From Calliopsis andreniformis (Eukaryota > Arthropoda > Insecta > Hymenoptera > Andrenidae), in the NCBI RefSeq assembly GCF_051401765.1, contig NW_027480440.1:1426001-1490000 (forward strand): a stretch of 64,000 nucleotides of DNA. The letters run 5' to 3'. This document shows positions 36,575 through 49,911 of the stretch, in pieces (the stretch's first letter is position 1; every line of letters starts with the position of its first letter). The notes below the pieces were generated by a model. The model searched no databases. It was not told the origin of the DNA and saw only the letters and a program-made list of their open reading frames with translations. Position numbers and translations under genes: made by a program.

Positions 36575-39500
36575 AATCAATCCTCAATACTCAGTCTTCA
36601 ATCCTCAATCCTCAATCCTCAATCCTCAATCCTCAATCCTCAATTCTCAATCCTCAATCCTGAACCCTCAGCCCACATCCTCAATCCTCAATCCTGAATC
36701 CTCAATCCTCAATCTTCAATCCTCAATACTCAGTCTTCAATCCTCAATCCTCAATCCTCAATCCTCAGTCCTCAATCCACATTCATCAATCCTCAATATT
36801 CAATACTCAATCCTCAATACTCAATCCTCAATCCTCAATTCTCAAGCCTCAATTCTCAGTCCTCAGTCCTCAAACCTCAGTCCTCAAACCTCAGCCATCA
36901 TCCTCAATCGTCAATCCTCGTTCCTCAATCCTCAATCCTCAATCTTCAATCCTCCATACTCAATCTTCAATCCTCAATCCTCAATCCTCAGTCATCAACC
37001 CTCAATCTTCAATACTCAATCCTCAATCATCAATCCTCAATCCACAATCCTTAATCCTCATTCCTCAAACCTCAATCCTCAACCCTCAGTCTTCATCCTC
37101 AATTCTCAATTCTTAATCCTCAATCCTCAATCCTCAATCCTCAGTCCTCAATCCACAATCATCAATCCTCAATCTTCAATACTCAATCCTCAATCCTCAA
37201 TCCTCAATCCTCAATACTCGATCTTCAACCCTCAATCCTCAATCCTCAATCCTCAACCCTCATCCCTCATCCTCAATCCTCAATTCTGAATCCTCAAACC
37301 TCAATCTTCAATCCTCAATACTCAGTCTTCAATCCTGAATCCTCAATCCTCAGTCCTCAATCCGCAATCCTCAATTCTCAATCCTCAATCCTCAACCTTC
37401 AATCCTCAATACTCAATCTTCAATCCTCAATACTCAATCCTCAATATTCAACACACAACCATCAACCATCAATTCTCAATACTCAACCATCAATCCTCAA
37501 TACTCAATACTCAATCCTCAATCTTCTATCCCTAATACTCAATCTTCAATCCTCAGTCCTCAGTCCCCAAACCTCAATCCTGAATCTTCAATACTCAACC
37601 TTCAAGCCTCAATCCTCAGTCCTCAATACTCAACCATCAATCCTCAATTCTCAATACTCAATAGAATATCCTGAATTATCAGGACCCAATGCACAAACCT
37701 CAATCCTCAACCCTCAGCCCTCATCCTCCATCCTCAATCCTCAATCCTCAATACTCAATCCTCAATACTCAATCTTCAATCCTAGATCCTCAACCCTCAA
37801 TCCTCAATCCTCAATCCTCAATCCTCAATCTTCAATCCTCAGTACTCAATATTCAATCCTCAATCCTCAATCTTCAATCCTCAATAATCAATCTCCAATC
37901 CTACATCCTCAATCCCCAATCCTCAATCCTTAATCCTCAATCTTCAATCCTCAATCGCCAGTCCTCAATCTTCAATCCTCAATGCCCAATCCTCAACCCT
38001 CAAGCCTCAATCTTCAATCCGCAATAATCAATCTCCAATCCTAGATCCTCAATCCACAATCTTCAATCCTCAATTCTCAATCTTCAATCCTCAATCCCCA
38101 GTCTTCAATCTTCAATCCTCAATGCTCAATCCTCAATCCTCAATCCTCAGTCCACAATCCTCAGTCCTCAATCCTCAAACCTCAATCCTCTACCGTCAGT
38201 CCTCGTCCTCAATCCTCAAACCTCAATCGTCAATCCTCAATATTCAATCATCAATACTCAATCTTCAATCCTCAATCCTCAATCCTCAACCCCCAATATT
38301 CAACACACAACCCTCAGCCATGAATCCTCAATACTCAACCATCAATCCTCAATACTCAATACTCAATCCTCAATCGCCAATCCTCAATCCTCAATCCTCA
38401 ATCTTCAATCCTCCGTACTCAATCTTCAATCCTCAATCCTCAATCATCAATCCTCAATCCTCAATCCTCAGTCATCAATCCTCAATCTTCAATACTCATT
38501 CCTCAATCATCAATCCCCAATCCTCAATCCTCAATCCTCATTCCTCAAACCTCAATACTCAACCCTCAGTCATCATCCTCAATTCTCAATTCTTAATCCT
38601 CAATCCTCAATCCTCAATTTTCAATCCTCAATAATCAATCCTCAATCCTCAATCCTCAGACATCAATCCTCAGACATCAATCCTCAATCTTCAATACTCA
38701 ATCGTAAATCCTCAGTCCTCAATTCTCAATCCTCAATCCTCGTTCCTCAAACCTCAATCCTCAACCCTCAGTCCTCATCCTCAATTCTCAATTCTCAGTC
38801 CTCAAACCTCAATCTTCAATCCTCAATACTCAATCCTCAATCCTCAATACTCAACCATCAATCCTCAATTCTCAATACTCAATAGAATATCCTGAATTCT
38901 CAGTATTCAATACTCAAACCTCAACGCTCAACCCTCTGCCCTCATCCTCCATCCTCAATCCTCAATCCTCAAACTTCAATCTTCAATCCTCAATACTCAA
39001 TCTTCGATTCTCAATCCTCAATTCTCAATCCTCAATCCCAATCCTCAATCTTCAATCCTCAATCCTCAATCCTCAATCCTCAATCCTCAATCCTCAATCA
39101 TCAATCCTCAATCCTCAATCCTCAATTCTCATTCCTCAATCCTCAAACATCAATCTTCAATCCTCAATACTCAATCTTCTATCCTCAATCCTCAACCCTC
39201 AATCCTCAATCCACAATCCTCAGTCATGAATACTCAATCTTCAATACTCAATCCTCAATCCTCAATCCTCAATATTCAATACACAACCCTCAAACATCAA
39301 TCCTCAATACTCAATCGTCAGTCTTCAATCCTCAATACTCAATCTTCAATCCTCAATCCTAAATCCTCGATCTCAATCCTCAATCCTCAATCATCAATCC
39401 TCAATCTTCAACACACAGTCCTCAATCCCCAATCCTCAATCCTCAACCCACAATCATCAATCCTCAATATTCAATGCTCAATCCTCAATCCTGAATTATC

Positions 39501-39755
39501 AATCCTGAATCTTCAATACTCAATCCTCAATCCTCAATCCTCAATCCTCAATCGTCAATCCTCATTCTTCAATCCTCAATACCCAATCCTCAATCCTCAA
39601 TCCTCAATCCTCAATCCTCAATCCTCAATCCTCAATCCTCATTCCTCAAACCTCAACCCTCAACCCTCAGTCCTCATCCTCAATTCTCAATTCTTAATAC
39701 TCAATCCTCAATCCTCAATCTTCAATCCTCAATAATCAATCCTCAATACTCAGTC
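36575..39755 (+). repeat. 3166-bp higher-order unit, copy 2 (modules Q2 and E2)
   Basis: Second tandem copy. Q2 lies at about 37141-38319 and E2 from 38320. Its E module and block N (open-frame start 39226) recur at 48306-49640 with an offset of 9986. The unit ends near 39755, where TCCGCAATCC replaces plain heptamers. No gene is present. Confidence 0.89.
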
Positions 39756-40740
39756 TTCAATCCGCAATCCTCAATCCTGAATCCTCAGTCCGCAATCCTC
39801 AATCATCAATCCTCAACCTTCAATACTCAATCCTCAATCCTCAAACCTCAATCCTCAATACTCAACCTTCAATCCTCCATACTCAATCTACAATCCTCAA
39901 TCCTCAATCATCAATCATCAATCCTCAATGCTCAGTCATCAATCCTCAATCTTCAATACTCAATCCTCAATCCTCAATCCTCAATCCTCAATCCTCAATC
40001 CTCAGTCCTCAATCCACAATCATCAATCCTCAATCTTCAATACTCAATCCTCAATCCTCAACCCTAAATCCTCAATACTCGATCTTCAATCCTCAATCCT
40101 CATTCCTCAATCCTCAATCCTCATCCCTCATCCTCAATCCTCAATCCTGAATCCTCAAACCTCAATCTTCAATCCTCAATACTCAGTCTTCAATCCTCAA
40201 TCCTCAATCCTCAATCCTCAATCCTCAATCCTCAATCCTCAATTCTCATTCCTCAATCCTCAACCCTCAGCCCTCATCCTCAATCCTCAATCCTGAATCC
40301 TCAATCCTCAATCTTCAATCCTCAATACTCAGTCTTCAATCCTCAATCCTCAATCCTCAATCCTCAGTCCTCAATCCACAGTCATCAATCCTCAATCTTC
40401 AATACTCAATCCTCAATCCTCAATCCTCAATCCTCAATTCTCAATCCTCAATCCTCAGTCCTCAGTCCTCAAACCTCAGTCCTCAAACCTCAGCCATCAT
40501 CCTCAATCGTCAGTCCCCGTTCCTCAATCCTCAATCCTCAATCTTCAATCCTCCATACTCAATCTTCAATCCTCAATCCTCAATCATCAATCCTCAATCC
40601 TCTATCCTCAGTCTTCAATCCTCAATCTTCAATACTCAATCCTCAATCATCAATCCTCAATCCTCAATCCTCAATCCTCATTCCTCAAACCTCAATCCTC
40701 AACCCTCAGTCCTCGTCCTCAATTCTCAATTCTTAATCCT
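39723..40740 (+). repeat. Re-used segment from the 20.4-21.4 kb block
   Basis: Open-frame start 39928 matches 20624 (offset 19304). After the 21-bp deletion private to 21245 the offset is 19325 (CTTAAT at 21407 and 40732). This copy keeps the 21 bp and so resembles the 18.2-19.9 kb copy at that site. No gene is present. Confidence 0.86.
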
Positions 40741-41388
40741 CAATCCTCAATCCTAAATCCTCAATCCTCAATCCTCAATCCTCAATTCTCAAGCCTCAAT
40801 CCTCAATCCTCAACCCTCAATCCTCAATACTCGATCTTCAATCCTCAATCCTCAATCTTCAATCCTCAACACTCAGCCCTCATCCTCAATCCTCAATCCT
40901 GAATCCTCAAACCTCAATCTTCAATCCTCAATACACAGTCTTCAATCCTCAATCCTCAATCCTAAATCCTCAATCCTCAATCCTCAATCCTCAATTCTCA
41001 AGCCTCAATCCTCAGTCCTCAGTCCTCAAACCTCAGTCCTCAAACCTCAGCCATCATCCTCAATCGTCAATCCTCGTTCCTCAATACTCAATTCTCAATC
41101 TTCAATCCTACATACTCAATCTTCAATCCTCAATCCTCAATCCTCAATCCTCCATCCTCACCCCTCAATCCTCAATCCTCAATCTTCAATCATCAATACT
41201 CAATCTTCAATGCTAAATCCTCAATCCTCAATCCTCAATCCTCAATCCTCATTATTCAATACACAACCCTCAAACATCAATCCTCAATACCCAATCGTCA
41301 GTCTTCAATCCTCAATACTCAATCTTCAATCCTCAATCCTCAATCCTCAATCCTCAATCCTCATTCTTCAATCCTCAATACCCTATCC
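40741..41388 (+). repeat. Re-used segment from 22.4-22.87 kb
   Basis: Variant order as at 22440-22868 at +18514, including CCTACATACTC and CATTATTCAATACAC. It joins near 41365-41388 to sequence that matches 32195-32217 onward. No gene is present. Confidence 0.82.
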
Positions 41389-43141
41389 TCAGTCGTCAAT
41401 CCTCAATCCCCAATCCTCAATCCTTAATCCTCAATCTTCAATCATCAATCCCCAGTTCACAATCTTCAATCCTCAATGCTCAATCCTCAATCCTCAATCC
41501 TCAGTCATCAGTCCTCAATCCTCAATCCTCAAACCTGAATCGTCAACCGTCAGTCCCCGTCCTCAAACCTCAATCCCGAATCCTCAATCCTGAATCGCCA
41601 ATCTTCAGCCCTCAGTCCTCAACAATCAATTGTCAATCCTCAGTCCTCATTAGAATATCCCAAATTCACAGTTTTCAGTACTCAATCCCCAATCTTCAAT
41701 CTTCAAATCTCACTCTACAAACATCAATTCGAATCACTCAAAACTCAACACTCAGTGCTCAATCTTCAGTCCTCAATCCTCAATCCTCAATCTTCAATCC
41801 TTAATACTCAGTCTTCAATCCTCAATCCTCAATTCTCAATCCTCAGTCCTCAATCCTCAATCGCCAATCCTCAATCCCCAATCCTCAATCTTCAATACTC
41901 AATCCTCAATCCTCAATCCTCAATCCTCAATCCCCAATCCTCAATCCTCAATCCTTAATCCTCAATCTTCAATCCTCAATCCCAAGTCCACAATCTTCAA
42001 TCCTCAATGCTCAATCCTCAATCCTCAATCCTCAGTCATCAGTCCTCAATCCTCAGTCCTCAAACCTCAATCCTCAACCGTCAGTCCTCGTCCTCAATTC
42101 TCAATTCTTAATCCTCAATCCTCAATCCTCAATCTTCAATCCTCAATAATCAATCCTCAATACTCAGTCTTCAATCCTCAATCCTCCATCCTCAATCCTC
42201 AGTCCGCAATCCTCAATCATCAATCCTCAACCTTCAATACTCAATCCTCAATCCTCAATCCTCAATCCGCAATACTCAACCTTCAATCCTCCATACTCAA
42301 TCTTCAATCCTCAATCCTCAATCATCAATCCTCAATCCTCAATCCTCAGTCATCAATCCTCAATCTTCAATACTCAATCCTCAATCCTCAATCCTCAATC
42401 CTCAATCCTCAGTCCTCAATCCACACTCATCAATCCTCAATCTTCAATACTCAATCCTCAATCCTCAACCCTCAATCCTCAATACTCGATCTTCAATCCT
42501 CAATCCTCAATCCTCAATCCTCAACACTCAGCCCTCATCCTCAATCCTCAATCCTGAATCCTCAAACCTCAATCTTCAATTCTCAATACTCAGTCTTCAA
42601 TCCTCAATCCTCAATCCTCAATCCTCAATCCTCAACCCTCAATTCTCAATCCTCAATCCTGAACCCTCAGCCCACATCCTCAATCCTCAATCCTGAATCC
42701 TCAATCCTCAATCTTCAATCCTCAATACTCAGTCTTCAATCCTCAATCCTCAATCCTCAATCCTCAGTCCTCAATCCACATTCATCAATCCTCAATATTC
42801 AATACTCAATCCTCAATCCTCAATCCTCAATCCTCAATTCTCAAGCCTCAATCCTCAGTCCTCAGTCCTCAAACCTCAGTCCTCAAACCTCAGCCATCAT
42901 CCTCAATCGTCAATCCTCGTTCCTCAATCCTCAATCCTCAATCTTCAATCCTCCATACTCAATCTTCAATCCTCAATCCTCAATCCTCAGTCATCAACCC
43001 TCAATCTTCAATACTCAATCCTCAATCATCAATTATCAATCCACAATCCTTAATCCTCATTCCTCAAACCTCAATCCTCAACCCTCAGTCTTCATCCTCA
43101 ATTCTCAATTCTTAATCCTCAATCCTCAATCCTCAATCCTC
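41389..43141 (+). repeat. Re-used segment from 32.2-34.0 kb, with marker block H
   Basis: Offset about 9172 at the left (41755 versus 32583; ATTAG at 41649 versus 32477), falling to about 9165 further right. It ends by entering module Q3. Substitutions private to this copy include CCCAAATTCAC near 41660. No gene is present. Confidence 0.85.
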
Positions 43142-44179
43142 AGTCCTCAATCCACAATCATCAATCCTCAATCTTCAATCCTCAATCCTCAATCCTCAAT
43201 CCTCAATCCTCAATACTCGATCTTCAACCCTCAATCCTCAATCCTCAATCCTCAACCCTCATCCCTCATCCTCAATCCTCAATTCTGAATCCTCAAACCT
43301 CAATCTTCAATCCTCAATACTCAGTCTTCAATCCTCAATCCTCAATCCTCAGTCCTCAATCCGCAATCCTCAATTCTCAATCCTCAATCCTCAACCTTCA
43401 ATCCTCAATACTCAATCTTCAATCCTCAATACTCAATCCTCAATATTCAACACACAACCATCAACCATCAATTCTCAATACTCAACCATCAATCCTCAAT
43501 ACTCAATACTCAGTCCTCAATCTTCTATCCCTAATACTCAATCTTCAATCCTCAGTCCTCAGTCCCCAAACCTCAATCCTGAATCTTCAATACTCAACCT
43601 TCAAGCCTCAATCCTCAGTCCTCAATACTCAACCATCAATCCTCAATTCTCAATACTCAATAGAATATCCTGAATTCTCAGGACCCAATACTCAAACCTC
43701 AATCCTCAACCCTCAGCCCTCATCCTCCATCCTCAATCCTCAATCCTCAATACTCAATCCTCAATACTCAATCTTCAATCCTAGATCCTCAACCCTCAAT
43801 CCTCAATCCTCAATCCTCAATCCTCAATCTTCAATCCTCAGTACTCAATATTCAATCCTCAATCCTCAATCTTCAATCCTCAATAATCAATCTCCAATCC
43901 TACATCCTCAATCCCCAATCCTCAATCCTTAATCCTCAATATTCAATCCTCAATCGCCAGTCCTCAATCTTCAATCCTCAATGCCCAATCCTCAACCCTC
44001 AAGCCTCAATCTTCAATCCGCAATAATCAATCTCCAATCCTAGATCCTCAATCCACAATCTTCAATCCTCAATTCTCAATCTTCAATCCTCAATCCCCAG
44101 TCTTCAATCTTCAATCCTCAATCCTCAATCCTCAATCCTCAATCCTCAACCCCCAATATTCAACACACAACCCTCAGCC
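43142..44179 (+). repeat. Module Q3 (with a 153-bp deletion)
   Basis: Module Q (about 1.2 kb) starts with CAGTCCTCAATCCACAATC and ends just before ATGAATCCTCAATACTC. Copies: 33975-35167, 37141-38319, 43142-44179, 45799-46989, 49912-51102, 52396-53556 and 56986-58034. This copy lacks 153 bp near 44119 compared with Q4, the part containing TCTACCGTCAGTCCTCG. GGACCC lies at 43681. No gene is present. Confidence 0.88.
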
Positions 44180-45495
44180 ATGAATCCTCAATACTCAACC
44201 ATCAATCCTCAATACTCAATACTCAATCCTCAATCGCCAATCCTCAATCCCCAATCCTCAATCTTCAATCCTCAATCCTGAGTCCCCAAACCTCAATCCT
44301 GAATCTTCAATACTCAACCTTCAAGCCTCAATCCTCAGTCCTCAATACTCAACCATCAATCCTCAATTCTCAATACTCAATAGAATATCCTGAATTCTCA
44401 GGACTCAATACTCAAACCTCAATCCTCAACCCTCAGCCCTCATCCTCCATCCTCAATCCTCTATCCTCAATACCCAATCCTCAATCTTCAATCCTCAATC
44501 ATCAATCCTCAATTCTCAATCCTCAATCCTGAATCCTCAGTCGTCAAACCTCAATCCCTGACCCTCTGCCCTCATCCTTAACCCTCAGTCTTCAATCCTC
44601 AGTCCTCAGTCCTCAAACCTCAATCCTCAACCCTCAGACCTCATCCTCCATCCTCAATCCTTAATCATCAATCCTCAATCTTCAATCCTCAATATTCAAT
44701 CATCAACCCTCAATCCTCAACCCTCAATCCTCAATCCTCAATCCTCAGTGATCAATACTCAATCTTTAATACACAATCCTCAATCCTCAATCCTCAATCC
44801 TCAATCCTCAATCCTCAATCCTCATTTCTCAGACCTCAATCCTCAACCCTCAGTCCTCATCCTCAATTCTCAATTCTCAATCCTCATTCATCAATCCTCA
44901 ATCTTCAATCCTCAATACTCAGTCTTCAATCCTCAATCCTCAATCCTCAATCCTCAGTCCTCAATCCACAGTCATCAATCCTCAATCTTCAATACTCAAT
45001 CCTCAATCCTCAATCCTCAATCCTCAATTCTCAATCCTCAATCCTCAGTCCTCAGTCCTCAAACCTCAGTCCTCAAACCTCAGCCATCATCCTCAATCGT
45101 CAATTCCCGTTCCTCAATCCTCAATCCTCAATCTTCAATCCTCCATACTCAATCTTCAATCCTCAATCCTCAATCATCAATCCTCAATACTCAACCCTCA
45201 GTCATCATCCTCAATTCTCAATTCTTAATCCTCAATCCTCAATCCTCAATTTTCAATCCTCAATAATCAATCTTCAATCCTCAATCCCCAGTCTTCAATC
45301 TTCAATCCTCAATGCTCAATCCTCAATCCTCAATCCTCAGTCCACAATCCTCTACCGTCAGTCCTCGTCATCAATCCTCAAACCTCAATCGTCAATCCTC
45401 AATATTCAATCATCAATACTCAATCTTCAATCCTCAATCCTCAATCCTCAATCCTCAATCCTCAACCCCCAATATTCAACACACAACCCTCAGCC
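44180..45495 (+). repeat. Module D1 and truncated Q
   Basis: Module D carries ACCCTCTGCCCTCATCC followed by TTAACCCTC (44571, recurring near 47381, 51494, 53948 and 58426). From about 45280 a partial module Q end follows, with CCACAATCCTCTACCGTC, and leads to module E3. The whole order recurs 2810 bp downstream. No gene is present. Confidence 0.87.
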
Positions 45496-46589
45496 ATGAA
45501 TCCTCAATACTCAACCATCAATCCTCAATACTCAATACTCAATCCTCAATCGCCAATCCTCAATCCTCAATCCTCAATCTTCAATCCTCCGTACTCAATC
45601 TTCAATCCTCAATCCTCAATCATCAATCCTCAATCCTCAATCCTCAGTCATCAATCCTCAATCTTCAATACTCATTCCTCAATCATCAATCCCCAATCCT
45701 CAATCCTCAATCCTCATTCCTCAAACCTCAATACTCAACCCTCAGTCATCATCCTCAATTCTCAATTCTTAATCCTCAATCCTCAATCCTCAATCCTCAG
45801 TCCTCAATCCACAATCATCAATCCTCAATCTTCAATCCTCAATCCTCAATCCTCAATCCTCAATCCTCAATACTCGATCTTCAACCCTCAATCCTCAATC
45901 CTCAATCCTCAACCCTCATCCCTCATCCTCAATCCTCAATTCTGAATCCTCAAACCTCAATCTTCAATCCTCAATACTCAGTCTTCAATCCTCAATCCTC
46001 AATCCTTAGTCCTCAATCCGCAATCCTCAATTCTCAATCCTCAATCCTCAACCTTCAATCCTCAATACTCAATCTTCAATCCTCAATACTCAATCCTCAA
46101 TATTCAACACACAACCATCAACCATCAATTCTCAATACTCAACCATCAATCCTCAATACTCAATACTCAGTCCTCAATCTTCTATCCCTAATACTCAATC
46201 TTCAATCCTCAGTCCTCAGTCCCCAAACCTCAATCCTGAATCTTCAATACTCAACCTTCAAGCCTCAATCCTCAGTCCTCAATACTCAACCATCAATCCT
46301 CAATTCTCAATACTCAATAGAATATCCTGAATTCTCAGGACCCAATACTCAAACCTCAATCCTCAACCCTCAGCCCTCATCCTCCATCCTCAATCCTCAA
46401 TCCTCAATACTCAATCCTCAATACTCAATCTTCAATCCTAGATCCTCAACCCTCAATCCTCAATCCTCAATCCTCAATCCTCAATCTTCAATCCTCAGTA
46501 CTCAATATTCAATCCTCAATCCTCAATCTTCAATCCTCAATAATCAATCTCCAATCCTACATCCTCAATCCCCAATCCTCAATCCTTAA
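45312..46589 (+). other. Longest open frame (425 codons), not a supported gene
   Basis: This is the longest stop-free + frame. Its product is a drifting seven-residue period (consensus SSILNPQ) with no domain, signal peptide or charged core. The start is a TGCTCAA variant that makes AATGCTC, and nothing upstream resembles a promoter or ribosome binding site. It crosses three unrelated higher-order modules (Q remnant, E3, Q4), which would not be expected of a conserved protein. Overlapping frames encode the same motif. I treat it as a by-product of the stop-free repeat. Confidence 0.9.
45496..45798 (+). repeat. Module E3 (short)
   Basis: Begins ATGAATCCTCAATACTC and contains CCTCCGTACTC, like E1 (35168), E2 (38320) and E4 (48306). 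It is cut short near 45790, where the sequence switches to module Q4. E4, which starts 2810 bp later, continues instead for over 1.3 kb. No gene is present. Confidence 0.85.
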
Positions 46590-46989
46590 TCCTCAATCTT
46601 CAATCCTCAATCGCCAGTCCTCAATCTTCAATCCTCAATGCCCAATCCTCAACCCTCAAGCCTCAATCTTCAATCCGCAATAATCAATCTCCAATCCTAG
46701 ATCCTCAATCCACAATCTTCAATCCTCAATTCTCAATCTTCAATCCTCAATTCCCAGTCTTCAATCTTCAATCCTCAATGCTCAATCCTCAATCCTCAAT
46801 CCTCAGTCCACAATCCTCAGTCCTCAATCCTCAAACCTCAATCCTCTACCGTCAGTCCTCGTCCTCAATCCTCAAACCTCAATCGTCAATCCTCAATATT
46901 CAATCATCAATACTCAATCTTCAATCCTCAATCCTCAATCCTCAATCCTCAATCCTCAACCCCCAATATTCAACACACAACCCTCAGCC
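45799..46989 (+). repeat. Module Q4
   Basis: Full-length Q with GGACCC at 46338, TCTACCGTCAG near 46844 and an ATG variant at 46778. It matches Q5 at +4113 and Q3 at -2657. No gene is present. Confidence 0.88.
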
Positions 46990-48305
46990 ATGAATCCTCA
47001 ATACTCAACCATCAATCCTCAATACTCAATACTCAATCCTCAATCGCCAATCCTCAATCCCCAATCCTCAATCTTCAATCCTCAATCCTGAGTCCCCAAA
47101 CCTCAATCCTGAATCTTCAATACTCAACCTTCAAGCCTCAATCCTCAGTCCTCAATACTCAACCATCAATCCTCAATTCTCAATACTCAATAGAATATCC
47201 TGAATTCTCAGGACTCAATACTCAAACCTCAATCCTCAACCCTCAGCCCTCATCCTCCATCCTCAATCCTCTATCCTCAATACCCAATCCTCAATCTTCA
47301 ATCCTCAATCATCAATCCTCAATTCTCAATCCTCAATCCTGAATCCTCAGTCGTCAAACCTCAATCCCTGACCCTCTGCCCTCATCCTTAACCCTCAGTC
47401 TTCAATCCTCAGTCCTCAGTCCTCAAACCTCAATCCTCAACCCTCAGACCTCATCCTCCATCCTCAATCCTTAATCATCAATCCTCAATCTTCAATCCTC
47501 AATATTCAATCATCAACCCTCAATCCTCAACCCTCAATCCTCAATCCTCAATCCTCAGTGATCAATACTCAATCTTTAATACACAATCCTCAATCCTCAA
47601 TCCTCAATCCTCAATCCTCAATCCTCAATCCTCATTTCTCAAACCTCAATCCTCAACCCTCAGTCCTCATCCTCAATTCTCAATTCTCAATCCTCATTCA
47701 TCAATCCTCAATCTTCAATCCTCAATACTCAGTCTTCAATCCTCAATCCTCAATCCTCAATCCTCAGTCCTCAATCCACAGTCATCAATCCTCAATCTTC
47801 AATACTCAATCCTCAATCCTCAATCCTCAATCCTCAATTCTCAATCCTCAATCCTCAGTCCTCAGTCCTCAAACCTCAGTCCTCAAACCTCAGCCATCAT
47901 CCTCAATCGTCAATCCCCGTTCCTCAATCCTCAATCCTCAATCTTCAATCCTCCATACTCAATCTTCAATCCTCAATCCTCAATCATCAATCCTCAATAC
48001 TCAACCCTCAGTCATCATCCTCAATTCTCAATTCTTAATCCTCAATCCTCAATCCTCAATTTTCAATCCTCAATAATCAATCTTCAATCCTCAATCCCCA
48101 GTCTTCAATCTTCAATCCTCAATGCTCAATCCTCAATCCTCAATCCTCAGTCCACAATCCTCTACCGTCAGTCCTCGTCATCAATCCTCAAACCTCAATC
48201 GTCAATCCTCAATATTCAATCATCAATACTCAATCTTCAATCCTCAATCCTCAATCCTCAATCCTCAATCCTCAACCCCCAATATTCAACACACAACCCT
48301 CAGCC
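46990..48305 (+). repeat. Module D2 and truncated Q (2810-bp duplicate of 44180-45495)
   Basis: Open-frame starts 44748 and 45312 recur at 47558 and 48122 (+2810). Only isolated differences were seen, for example TCTCAGACC near 44829 against TCTCAAACC near 47639. No gene is present. Confidence 0.89.
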
Positions 48306-49645
48306 ATGAATCCTCAATACTCAACCATCAATCCTCAATACTCAATACTCAATCCTCAATCGCCAATCCTCAATCCTCAATCCTCAATCTTCAATCCTCC
48401 GTACTCAATCTTCAATCCTCAATCCTCAATCATCAATCCTCAATCCTCAATCCTCAGTCATCAATCCTCAATCTTCAATACTCATTCCTCAATCATCAAT
48501 CCCCAATCCTCAATCCTCAATCCTCATTCCTCAAACCTCAATACTCAACCCTCAGTCATCATCCTCAATTCTCAATTCTTAATCCTCAATCCTCAATCCT
48601 CAATTTTCAATCCTCAATAATCAATCCTCAATCCTCAATCCTCAGACATCAATCCTCAGACATCAATCCTCAATCTTCAATACTCAATCGTAAATCCTCA
48701 GTCCTCAATTCTCAATCCTCAATCCTCGTTCCTCAAACCTCAATCCTCAACCCTCAGTCCTCATCCTCAATTCTCAATTCTCAGTCCTCAAACCTCAATC
48801 TTCAATCCTCAATACTCAATCCTCAATCCTCAATACTCAACCATCAATCCTCAATTCTCAATACTCAATAGAATATCCTGAATTCTCAGTATTCAATACT
48901 CAAACCTCAACGCTCAACCCTCTGCCCTCATCCTCCATCCTCAATCCTCAATCCTCAAACTTCAATCTTCAATCCTCAATACTCAATCTTCGATTCTCAA
49001 TCCTCAATTCTCAATCCTCAATCCCAATCCTCAATCTTCAATCCTCAATCCTCAATCCTCAATCCTCAGTCCTCAATCCTCAATCATCAATCCTCAATCC
49101 TCAATCCTCAATTCTCATTCCTCAATCCTCAAACATCAATCTTCAATCCTCAATACTCAATCTTCTATCCTCAATCCTCAACCCTCAATCCTCAATCCAC
49201 AATCCTCAGTCATGAATACTCAATCTTCAATACTCAATCCTCAATCCTCAATCCTCAATATTCAATACACAACCCTCAAACATCAATCCTCAATACTCAA
49301 TCGTCAGTCTTCAATCCTCAATACTCAATCTTCAATCCTCAATCCTAAATCCTCGATCTCAATCCTCAATCCTCAATCATCAATCCTCAATCTTCAACAC
49401 ACAGTCCTCAATCCCCAATCCTCAATCCTCAACCCACAATCATCAATCCTCAATATTCAATGCTCAATCCTCAATCCTGAATTATCAATCCTGAATCTTC
49501 AATACTCAATCCTCAATCCTCAATCCTCAATCCTCAATCGTCAATCCTCATTCTTCAATCCTCAATACCCAATCCTCAATCCTCAATCCTCAATCCTCAA
49601 TCCTCAATCCTCAATCCTCATTCCTCAAACCTCAACCCTCAACCC
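48306..49645 (+). repeat. Module E4 (matches 38320-39660)
   Basis: The offset is 9986 bp across the module (38320/48306 and 39226/49212), including marker blocks G and N and the 1-bp CGATCTC deletion. It ends near 49645 in CAGTCCTCAAACCTCAGCC, where it joins sequence seen near 42880. No gene is present. Confidence 0.88.
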
Positions 49646-49911
49646 TCAGTCCTCAAACCTCAGCCATCATCCTCAATCGTCAATCCTCGTTCCTCAATCC
49701 TCAATCCTCAATCTTCAATCCTCCATACTCAATCTTCAATCCTCAATCCTCAATCCTCAGTCATCAACCCTCAATCTTCAATACTCAATCCTCAATCATC
49801 AATCCTCAATCCACAATCCTTAATCCTCATTCCTCAAACCTCAATCCTCAGCCCTCAGTCTTCATCCTCAATTCTCAATTCTTAATCCTCAATCCTCAAT
49901 CCTCAATCCTC
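49646..49911 (+). repeat. Junction segment (matches about 42885-43141)
   Basis: Heptamers with the CATCATCCTCAATCGTC step and CCACAATCCTTAATCC near 49810, as near 43041, leading into module Q5. A recombination join with the E4 end lies at about 49640-49650. Confidence 0.8.

Noticed and set aside
39226..39735. Recurring MNTQSSILNPQ-type open frame (about nine start-bearing copies) as a conserved gene family
   Set aside because: Conservation follows the surrounding non-coding block duplications. The copy near 36074 lacks the ATG, and a 1-bp deletion in some copies changes frame without effect, so coding constraint is not indicated.
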